DNA of 64,000 nucleotides, from contig CM065188.1 in assembly GCA_033026295.1 (NCBI GenBank), forward strand, positions 15,220,642-15,284,641. The letters are read 5' to 3'. Below are positions 35,904 through 46,400 of this stretch, piece by piece (the stretch's first letter is position 1; each line of letters opens with the position of its first letter). The stretch comes from Channa striata (Eukaryota; Chordata; Actinopteri; Anabantiformes; Channidae). The notes beneath the pieces are model-generated. The model was not told the origin of the DNA. It made no database searches and saw only the letters and a list, made by a program, of their open reading frames with translations. The translations under genes and the position numbers were made by a program.

Positions 35904-38900
35904 AAATCTAGCCACAGGGGTTGCAAGCCAGTAACTTCTGTGCCGGTCCCAAGCCCGGATAAATAGAGAGGGTTGCGTCAGGAAGGGCATCCGGCGTAAA
36001 AATTTGCCAAGTACAACCATGCGAGTCATTCATACCACTTTCATACCGGATCGGTCGAGGCCGGGTTTGATCGCCACGGTGCTGTTAACCTACAGGGTGC
36101 CGGTGGAAATTGGACTACTGTTGGTCGAAGAAGGAGAGGAGGCAGAAGGCTTCGTGGTCAGAGAGAGAAGGGGAAAGGCAGGAGCTTAGATTTGAGAGTA
36201 GGGACTCTTAACGTTGGCACAATGACAGGGAAAGGTAGAGAGCTGGCAGACATGATGGAGAGAAGGAAGGTAGATGTACTGTGTGTGCAGGAGACGAGGT
36301 GGAAGGGTAGCAAAGCACGTAGTATTGGAGGAGTACACAAACTGTTCTACCATGGTGTGGATAGGAAGAGAAACGGAGTAGGAGTGATCCTGAAGGGGGA
36401 GTTTGTGAACAATGTTCTAGAGGTGAAAAGAGTCTCAGACAGGGTGATGAGCCTAAAGCTAGAAATCGAAGGCGTGATGGTGAACATAGTCAGTGGGTAT
36501 GCTCCACAAGTTGGCTGTGAGTTAGAAGAGAAAGAGAGATTCTGGAGTGAGTTTGATGAGGTTGTAGAGAGTATCCCCAGAGGAGAGAGAGTAGTTGTTG
36601 GAGCAGACTTCAATGGGCATGTTGGTGAGGGGAACAGAGGTGATGAGGAGGTGATGGGCAGGTTTGGTGTAAAGGACAGGAATCCAGAAGGACAGATGGT
36701 AGTGGACTTTGCTAAGAGGATGGAAATGGCTGTAGTTAACACTTACTTCCAGAAGAGAGAGGAACATAGAGTGACATACAAGAGTGGAGGTAGGAGTACA
36801 CAGGTGGACTACATATGTAGACGAGGTCATTTGAGAGAGGTTAGTGACTGTAAAGTGGTGGTAGGAGAGAGTGTAGCCAGACAGCACCGCATGGTGGTGT
36901 GTAAGATGACTCTGGTGGTCAGGAAGAAGAAGAGAGGAAAGACAGAAAAGAAGACCAAGTGGTGGAAGCTAAAGAATGAAGAAACTTGTGAGGAATTCAG
37001 GCAGAAGTTGAGACAGGCTTTGTGTGGTCAGGAAGAGCTTCCAGATGACTGGGAAACTACAGCAGAGGTAATTAGGGAAACAGGTAGGAAGGTGCTTGGT
37101 GTGTCATCTGGTAAGAGGAAAGATGATAAAGACACTTGGTGGTGGAATGAGGAAGTACAGGACTGCATCCAGAGGAAGAGGTTAGCTAAAAGGAAGTGGG
37201 ATGTAGAAAGGACTGAGGAAAGTAGACAGGAGTACAAGGAAGTGCAGCGCAGAGTGAAGAGGGAGGTGGCAAAGGCCAAACAGAAAGCTTACGATGAGCT
37301 GTATGACAGGTTAGACATGAAGGAAGGAGAGAAGGACTTGTACAGGATAGCCAGACAGAGAGATAGAGATGGGAAAGATGTGCAACAGATAAGGGTGATT
37401 AAAGACAGAGATGGAAAGGTGCTAACAAGCAAGGAGAGTTTTGAGGAGCTGATGAATGTGGAAAATGACAGGGAAAGAAGGGAGGAAGATGTGGATGTTG
37501 TGGAGCAGGAAATAGGAGAGATTAGAAAGGATGAGGTGAGGAAGGCTCTGAAAAGGATGAAGAGCGGAAAGGCTGTAGGTCCTGATGACGTACCTGTGGA
37601 GGTGTGGAAGTGTCTAGGAGAGACAGCAGTGAAGTTTCTGACAGGTCTGTTTAACAGGATTTTAGAGAGTGAGAAGATGCCTGAGGAATGGAGGAGAAGC
37701 GTTCTGGTGCCGATCTTTAAGAACAAGGGTGACACGCAGAACTGTAGCAACTATAGAGGGATAAAGCTGATGAGCCACACAATGAAGCTGTGGGAAAGAG
37801 TAGTGGAGGCCAGGCTTAGGAAGGAGGTGGAGATTTGTGAGCAGCAGTATGGTTTCATGCCCGTAAGAGCACCACTGACGCCATTTTCGCTTTGAGGTTG
37901 TTGATTGAAAAGTACAGAGATGGTCAGAAGGAGCTGCATTGTGTCTTTGTGATTTAGAGAAGGCGTATGACAGGGTGCCGAGGGAGGAGCTGTGGTACTG
38001 TATGAGGATGTCGGGAGTGGCAGAGAAGTACGTCAGAGTAGTTCAGGACATGTATGAGAGAAGCATGACGGTGGTGAGATGTGCCGAGGTCAGACAGAGG
38101 AATTCAAGGTGGAGGTGGGACTACACCAAGGATCGGCTTTGAGTCCCTTCTTGTTTGCTATGCTGATGGACAGGTTGACAGATGAGGTCAGACAGAAATC
38201 TCCTGGACAATGATGTTTGCAGATGACATTGTGATTTGCAGTGAGAGTAGAGAGCAGGTGGAGGAACAGCTGGAGAGGTGGAGGTTTGCTCTGGAAAGAA
38301 GAGGTATGAAAGTCAGTCGTAGTAAGACAGAATACATGTGTGTAAATGAGAGGGATCCAGGTAGAAGTGTGAGGTTACAGGGGCTGAGGTGAAGAAGGTG
38401 CAGGAGTTTAAGTACTTGGGGTCAACAGTTCAGTGTGATGGGAGTGTGGAAAAGAGGTGAAGAGGCGAGTGCAGGTGGGTTGGAATGGGTGGAGGAAAGT
38501 GTCAGGAGTGTTGTGTGACAGAAGAGTGTCAGCAAGACTCAAAGGAAAGGTGTACAGGACAGTGGTGAGACCAGCTCTGCTCTATGGGTTAGAGACAGTA
38601 GCAGTGAGAAAGAGACAAGAGGCAGAGATGGAAGCAGCAGAGATGAAGATGTTGAGGTTCTCCTTAGGAGTGACAAGGTTGGACAGAATAAGGAACGAGT
38701 TCATCAGAGGGAAACGTTGCCTGTGTTAGCAACAAAGTCAGAGAGGCCAGATTGAGATGGTTTGGACATGTGCAGAGGAGGGATAGTGATTATATTGGTA
38801 GAAGGATGTTGGAGATGGAGCTGCCATAGAGGACGACCAAGGAGGAGATATATGGATGTTCTAACAGAGGACATGAGGTTAGCTGGTGTCAGAGAGGAAG

Positions 38901-38979
38901 ATGCCCAGGATAGAGTAAAGTGGAAAAGGATGATTCGCTGTGGCGACCCCTGATGGGAAAAGCCGAAAGAGAAGTAGTA
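35904..38979 (+). mobile_element. Full-length RTE-clade retrotransposon with 17-bp TSD
   Basis: Flanked by gatatttgtccagttaa at 35887-35903 and 38980-38996. The main frame 36192-37895 encodes the endonuclease (RVGTLNVGTMTGKGREL, LCVQETRWKG, VVGADFNGHVGEGNRGDEE, RVTYKSGGRSTQVDYICRR) and the start of RT (SGKAVGPDDVPVEVWKCLG, VPIFKNKGDTQNCSNYRGIK). A frameshift near 37865 breaks it; DLEKAYDRVPREELWY, then MFADDIVICSE (catalytic box, near 38213-38245) and LGVTRLDRIRNEF follow in other frames. 3' end ctgatgggaaaagccgaaag plus tag repeats. At least four indels. Confidence 0.9.
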
Positions 38980-39159
38980 GATATTTGTCCAGTTAATGAT
39001 GAATGAAGTGATGAAAATTCTGTAGCTCTCAGCTTGCCACTATGCAGAAGCTCACTAAATTTGCCGGTCACACGACACTAGTACAATCATATCCACATGC
39101 CAAAACTTTTAACTTCAGCCAGATATAAAAATAACACATTATTGTAAAGGATACAGCAT

Positions 39160-39193
39160 CTGAAAGAGCGATAATGGAAGACAACAAACCCAT
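39160..39193 (-). pseudogene. Relic signal-peptide exon of a lost receptor gene
   Basis: The 5' region 38997-39365 aligns by eye with that of SL3 (29500-29910). The exon reads MGLLSSIIALS, about 21 nt shorter than SL3, and its donor is CAG|ATGCTG instead of CAG|GTACTG, so GT is lost. No V, C2 or tail exons follow down to 30 kb, where LINEs occupy the space. This was a receptor promoter and start; the body is gone. Confidence 0.72.
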
Positions 39194-39527
39194 AGCTGCC
39201 CCTCTGAGTTACTTGTGACACTTCAGACATATTCAAACATCTCTGCTGCTAAACATTAGATCCAGTAAGTACATCATTCACATCAGTAAATAACTATATA
39301 CAATGAATAGCACATTGTTAATGTCTCTGTTCCCAGTAAGCAAAAGAGGAAACCCAGGCTGAAAGTGGGTTCACCAAAGAGACCACAGCTAGTTTCTTTG
39401 GTTTGTGGTCACACGCTTTCTGCACCGGGGCAGGACGCGATTGAATCAGCAGGGGAAACGATGGAATAGAGATGTAGTGAAACGTCCTTAAAAATGGAGC
39501 TACATATATTTAAAATAATAGGCTTAA

Positions 39528-39583
39528 AACGGGTGATTCGCTGTGGCGATCCCTGATGGGAAAAGCCGAAAGAGTAGTAGTAG
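39528..39583 (+). mobile_element. RTE 3'-end scrap
   Basis: gtgattcgctgtggcgatcc, ctgatgggaaaagccgaaag and agtagtagtag duplicate the last 50 bases of the full RTE 600 bp to the left. Confidence 0.8.
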
Positions 39584-40388
39584 TTTAAAGCAGGCAAATA
39601 AGGGAGCCAAAATGTGCAACACTGATACGTAACCACTAGAGGGCAGTGAGTGAACCTGTATTGACTTAGAGAACTAAAGACATTTAACCATCTGTCACTG
39701 TCTTGGTCTCATTTCAGCAGTTTCCCAAAGATTTAAATTATAACACACATTTTAGACACATTCACTATTAAAACTGAATGTATTCTTATTTTCATATTAG
39801 CCACATTACAAATCAAGGCCAAACTTGTACAGTGTGGCAAGTATCATAGTGACTAATAGCGAGAAATTTGATCAAAGCAGAGCCTATTAAAACTGAATAT
39901 CACGTTCTGAAACCTGCTTCTTTTTAAACTTGATGTAGAAGTGTTTTTACACACACCACATGAAATAATAAGAGATTTGGCTTTTTGTGCAGCTTATACT
40001 GGGAATACTTGGAAAATGTGTCCCTGGAAAAGACTCACTGCTAGATTTATTTGTGATTTGTTAACTTTCAAAATGCGACTTTCCACAACAGCTTTAATCT
40101 TACACGTGTTATATTGGCAGACCCAGCTGACCTAAAGAATAAAACATATCTGAAGCCCTGATTCTGTGTCAGTGATTTTCTAATGGGAAAATGAAAATAA
40201 AACTTTGCAACCAAAAACAACATTTCTGGAGTTGAAAGTGTTTGTGTTGCTCCACAGCCTCACTCCCCACTGTGATACTGCAGCATTGTCCAATTTTCTC
40301 TCTCCATCAGGTCATTTCCACCTTTGATCCAACAGCATCTGAAGGAAATTCCCATCACATTTGGTTGAGGTACGTCTGGCCTGTTTCC

Positions 40389-40484
40389 TTAAACACTGTC
40401 TCCCTGATCCTCTGTATCGTATCTCTGTGCGGCATTGATGGACTTCAGTCCTGTGATGTTCTCATAATCAGGACAAGGGTCTGA
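40389..40484 (-). CDS. SL4 terminal tail exon with DYENI
   Basis: ttcag|TCAGAC opens SDPCPDYENITGLKSINAAQ, ending DSV and TAA. Homologous to the 81-nt YENI exons of SL2 and SL3 but read through to its own stop. PDYENI lacks the aliphatic -2 residue of an ITIM; YEN remains as a Grb2-type site. Reachable only if the upstream tail exon is spliced in a frame-restoring way. Confidence 0.65.
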   Translation of the reverse strand, partial: SDPCPDYENITGLKSINAAQRYDTEDQGDSV

Positions 40485-43400
40485 CTGAAATGAGAAGATG
40501 ATATTTTAATGCAATTTAAAACTGAATATTTGCTGAGACATCACCAGATTTGATTTAAAGAGGCCATGGCATGCAGTTTTTGTATTTTTAATTTACGGTG
40601 TCCTTATAAAACAACACGTAGAACAAGTTCTAAAAGGTCTAAAATGAGCTGTAAAAACTTACATTTTGTCTCAACAATTTCTTAATGGCTCTTGGAAGCT
40701 TTTTCTGAAACTTCCCAATGATCTGGTGAGTCCATAACCAAACCACTGTCCACAAAGTTCTCAGACCTTTACACACATAGACTCAATGGGACTTTTTGTT
40801 GAAAGGGCGTCAACACGCAGGGAACCAGGAAATGCACCTTTTTGGCAAATACATTGCCAGATGATGTTCCTGACAAAGGCACCAAAATGGCAGCTAATGT
40901 AACTCCATTTCCCGCCCTGGAAGTCACATGACGTGGAACACGGCCTGCCCCCCATCAATGAGCACCAACAGCTTCACACAAATAGTTAATAACAGTAGTT
41001 ACACACTAGATTTGTACTGTGGTACTAGCTGTACGTGTGTCATTACTTCTCATTTAACTTTGTCATGGACAACTGCTACTCCGGCTAATCTACTACTTGT
41101 AAGCAGCTTTGAAAAAGCAGCTGCTAAACGAGTAAATGCAATTGAAATAGTTGTAATGTAAACACTCTTGACTTTAATATTTTAAGCTGATTTCAAGCCA
41201 TTTTTCAAGGCAGTTTAAACACTTAGCGACTTCGAAGCCCATGTGATTTAGTGGTAACGGCTGTTCAAGCCCCTTTTTTGGGAGGCAACCAAAAGCACCA
41301 CTTTGTCCAGTTCATTGTCTTTACATGTTGGTCCCTCCTGTGTGTTGTGATCGACAAGCTCTCGGCGTAGTACTATGGAAACCCAGACGCCTTCGTCCAA
41401 TAAATATTTGACGCCTAAAGCACTGACGTAATATCAAAAGTGAAAAGTCTCCAGACTTTTCCGCAGGAGACCAGGGTTTGCCTCTACCGCACAATGTGTG
41501 CTTTAATGATCCTAACGCAACATGCTTCACACGTTTACTATAGTGAGGAAGTACCAATACCATAGCCCACATTGTTCTGGCCTTTGCATCTGTAATTTAA
41601 CTGCTTTTCTTTCATTTTCTTGTTATTTTACACACACAGTTAAGTTTTGAAAATCTAAGTGTGTTTGCCGCTATACTGTATTTGTTTAAGCACAAGAGCA
41701 TGAGAGAATTTGCAGGATTTGGATATGTATCTCCGTAACGAGTAATTGTGCTTGTTGCCTCCAGTTTACTCATTCGCACATGTCACTTTTCGACTGTCAG
41801 AGACTGGTCACCTGTGGTGTAAAGTCTAGTATTCAGGTGTGTTCCAAGCTTTAGTTATGAATTGCCACTATATAAATGAATTAACTAAATAATTTTACTA
41901 AATTAAAATGTGTGAACTCGGGAGCCCACAGCAGAAGGGAGGTGGCTCAATTACTGGATTTTGCTCGTAGCGCAGCTGTTTCAGGTAGGGGCTTGGATGA
42001 GCTACTGCATAGAGAGCCATTCAAATAAAAATATGTAGTGCTGAGAATTTTAGATTGTCCAAAAATATAGGTCCAAAACTGTAAGTATAAACCTTAAACT
42101 ATGCATTCATTGGCATCTTTAACACAATTTTAACTCACTGTGTAATTATACATTCACTTTATCAACTATATTAATACTGCATAATATATTATATATTATA
42201 TGCTACATACAAGTGAGCTACTGGGTGGATGTGGCTCAGTTGGTAAGTCGTCCATGGATCACAAGGTCAGTGGTTAAATTCCGGCTTCCTCCTAGCCATG
42301 TGTCGAAGTGTCTTTTGGCAAGACACTGAACCCCAAATTGCTTCTGATGGGTCGTGTGCATGGAAGCCACTGCCATCAGTGTGTGTGTGAATGAGAAGCA
42401 ACATTGTAAAGCGCTTCGGATAAAAGCCAAGTCAACAGAGCGTCTCACCTCTATCATTTCAACTGTTTCATTTGGTGTAGTGTTGAAACGTAGATCTTTC
42501 TTTTCCTGGATGGACACAACATTTAAAAAGATGGACATTAAGAAATTCATACAATCAAAAGAAATTATTAAATTGATTGAAAGCCACTACACAGAAGAAT
42601 TTCGTTTTCCTTTTACCTCATCCACAGACCTAAGACAAACAGAGGGATCAGCACCAAGGCCACCAGAGTCAATCTGATAATATTCATTATCATATTGGAT
42701 TTTCCTAGAAAACAAAACCACCACAATTAAACTGACGAATCATCTTAAGATGTCAATATTCACAGAACAAAAACAGTCTGTAAATTCTGACCGGAAGTTG
42801 TATCTTGAATTGAATTTTGTTAAGATCAATATTTTTCATATGTTAGTGAGTTTTTTAATATGTTTGTGTTTGTGGGTCAGGACACACCTGCTACAACAGT
42901 CAGTTGTAAGGTGGAGTTCTGACGTCCTATCATGTTCTGGGCTTCACAGTAATAATTCCCACCGTGTTCAGGTCTGAAGTCAGTGATGGTGAAGATCTGT
43001 CCTGAAGCTTTTGGTGAGTCTTCATTCTCCTTGTACCAGGTATAAGTAGCTGCTGGGTTAGAATCACTGCTACAGGTCAGAGTCACTGAACTACCCTCCA
43101 CTATCTCAGCAGAGGGACTCACTGACACTGAGGGAACCTCTGGAGGGTCTGGAGAATAACATTACAACATACATTATCACTACTAGTGTGGATTCAGGAT
43201 ACAGTATACAGGATAGTAGTTGACGAGATTCACTCATAAAGAGCCGAATTTTTTTTTTTTTTTTTATCATACTGTGCACTTAAAAAGACAAATTTATATG
43301 CTAAATATTTTGGAATGTGTAAAACTTTGAATGTAGGTAAAAATGGTAACTCTTTAGATTACAGTTCGCGACTAGGTACAGTGAACTTGATGAACCTCCA

Positions 43401-46400
43401 TGATACCCATTGATACCTTGATAACAATAAGCAAACTATGGAAACTAACATGGTAATAAGATGAGAATTAAAAAAAATATTCTGTATGTATATATAGAAT
43501 AATATGTGTATTATATGTGTATTCTGAAAGGTAGGGTCTGATCTGTCTAATGTTGTGGAGGTTAAATTTACACGACCTAGAGACTGAGACGATGTGTTCC
43601 GCAAACCTGAATTGGTTATCGATGATGACCCCCCAGATTTCTGTCCGACTTAGCAGGGACAATCGCAGCAAATCCAATGTTGATGCTGATGTTGTGCTGT
43701 GTCTAAGGATTGGCTGGGAAGACTAGAACTTCGGTCTTGGAGATGTGAGCTGAAGATGTCTTTCTCGCATCCATGTAGAGAGACAGGCAGAGGTGCGTGT
43801 CGAGACAGTAGATTCATCTGGTGGAAAGGACAGGAAGAGCTGCGTGTCATCTGCATAACAGTGATAGGAAAATCCATGTGAATGGATGATGGAGCCCAGA
43901 GTAGTATGGATGGGAAAAAAAAAAGAGGACTGAGAACAGAGCCCTGCGGTACACCAGTGGAGTGGATATGAGAGTGGGATTCATGCCGATGCCAGGATAC
44001 CTTGAAAGTTCGTCCAGATAAGACCGAAAGCAGGCTGGAGCTGGTCCAGAGATGCCTAAGTTAGAAACTGCAGTCAAGCGGATCTGATGGTTTACAGTGT
44101 CAAAGGCTGCAGATAGGTTTAGTAGATGTAGCCAGGTGAAAATAGCAGTGCAGTTGTGGGGGTTTGCCACCAGAGGGCGTAGCCGTTTTGGGGGTAACCT
44201 GGCGAGCACAAGGGATGCTGGGAACACCTGGAGCGGGCGAGAAAGCAGGAAGTCGGGATCGATTCTGCAACGCCAAGAAACGTTGCGTTCTCCGTGAATT
44301 GTTGACTGTTTTGTCGAGGTATATGTGCTGTAAATTGTGTGATTAATGTATTTGTCTTGTTAGAGCGTGGTTTGCCAGGAGTTATGTGGCATACTGCCCT
44401 TTGTTAAACCATGCTAAAACATGAATGTAACGTGACTGACACGAAGTCTGTGTGCTCCTTGTGTTGTTAGGAGGAGCCACCACAGTTATTTTTGTATATT
44501 TTTGTACATTTTTATATTCTTTTGTATTTCTTTTGTATTCTTATGCACTCTGGTAAACCAGTGGTGAAGCCGACCAAAGCACTTGGTGTGCACTGTGAGC
44601 GGTGCTTCAATGTTTTGTTTTATCAGTTATTTTATTGGACTTAAATTTTATCATTCAGAATAAAGAACCCAAAAGACATTGTTGTGTGCTGGGCTGATTA
44701 TCTTTCACCAGGCCACATAGAGTTAAGACAGAAGAAATACCTGCAGCTATTGCAGCCTGTAGGGATTCCACAACAGTCAGAAGTGCTGTCTCTGTGGAGT
44801 GACCACTCTTGAAGCCAGACTGGTTGACACCAAGGAGGTTGTTCTGGGCAAGAAAGTCTAAGAGTTGGATATGTCGTCCTCTGACAGGGTTGAGAATGTG
44901 AAGTGTGATGCGTTGTTAGATGTAGTTAGCAGAACGTCATCTGTTTTTTATTCTCATCTCATTACCCTGTTAGTCTCCAAAGTTTGCTTATTTAATCAAG
45001 TAACAACTAAAATGTATTGATAGGTACATTGTTGTTCCTGATAAGTACACAGTATTTACCCTGTACGTCACGGACTGTAATGTGAAGCGTTACCGTAAAA
45101 ATCTATGAGATTTTAGAGAGAGGCTTTGAAATTTGCACAAGGCAAAACTAGAAAACAACAGGTGTGAACTGTTTCAGAATATATACAAATTCCTCATCTG
45201 TGTATTGCTCACTTACATTTCACATGCACAAAGATGTTTTTAGACGTCTTCCTCCCCATGTTGTTCTGAGCTTTACAGTAATGCTCTCCAGAGTTAGAGG
45301 GCTGGGCAGAGCTGATGATAAGCTTTGATTTTTTACTGAGAGGTTGAACGTTTGTATTTGTATTCTTCTTGTACCAGGTATAATTAGCTGCTGGGTTAGA
45401 ATCACTGCTACAGGTCAGAGTCACTGAACTACCCTCCACTATCTCAGCAGAAGGCCTCACTTTCACAGAGGGACGCTTTGGAGCATCTGGAAAATAAAAT
45501 TTAAGCACATTTTATCACAAATAGTGTGCACATGTGTTTGGACATCTTCTACTGTAATAAGTAACACTCACTGCAACAGGTACATAGCATGAATTTATAC
45601 ATTAATACATAAATATATAACTTACTAGTACAGAAAACATAAATTAATATTACTGTTATTTTGTCCAATAAAACAAATTTTAAAAATATATCTAATACAC
45701 GACCTTTAAACAAATTGATTAAAACAGACTAAGCTAAAATTGCTAATTTTAATATTAAATGATTACTTTCATGAAATGTGGGAAAAGATTTCCCAATTAC
45801 AGGTAGTTATTCACAGGTTTTCAAAGGCTGTTAAAGTTTCATACCAACATTGTGACAACATTTTGGTTCTTACATTGCTAAGAATTTGGGGGATGAAATG
45901 GTATCATATTGTATCAAAAAAAAAGCATTTTAAAACCGCTGAAATATCAAAAAGAATTTCAACAACATTTGTTAGGTAAAAACACAAGCTCCCTCTAGAA
46001 CTGATCATATTTAACCGAAATCAAATGTATCCTTTGGTTAAAAAAAATTAAATAGCAACTCACACACTGGAGGAGAACGGCAGCCCTCGTGTTCTCTTGA
46101 AGCACACTGGATGTTGTCTTCTGGATAGAACTTGCCTTTGAAAGATGCAGTTTCCACCTTTGTGAGTTTCTGTCCATTTTTAAACCAAATGGGCTGATCA
46201 AACGGACTGTTACTGAGACACTTCAACACAGCCTCAGTGTAAGTCTGGTGGAATGTTGATCGGATCACCTGCACCTGAAGATCTGAAAATGTGTCGGAAG
46301 AAAAATATATTTGAACATCAATGTAAATACGTACAAACACACACCAGTGGCTTCACAATACAAGAACGTTGTTTTAAATGTATTTGAATGAAAAGTTACC

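Larger units (their letters stand above)
38997..40388. other. Promoter/signal relic of a lost gene, then intergenic
   Basis: 38997-39365 is the SL3-like 5' region with the dead signal exon. 39528-39583 is an RTE 3'-end scrap. The remainder up to the SL4 stop shows no gene. Confidence 0.55.
43345..45105. repeat. Composite block bounded by inverted repeats
   Basis: 43345-43475 (ggtaactctttagattacag, ataagcaaactatgg, gatgagaatt) and the reverse complement of 44935-45105 (ggtaacgcttcacattacag, ataagcaaactttgg, gatgagaata) align over about 130 bp. Enclosed are an antisense L2 piece and an LTR-like insert. All of it lies in the SL4 intron between Ig exons 3 and 4. Confidence 0.65.

Noticed and set aside
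36347..37939. Long minus-strand frames of 120-153 codons
   Set aside because: Antisense shadows of the RTE coding region.
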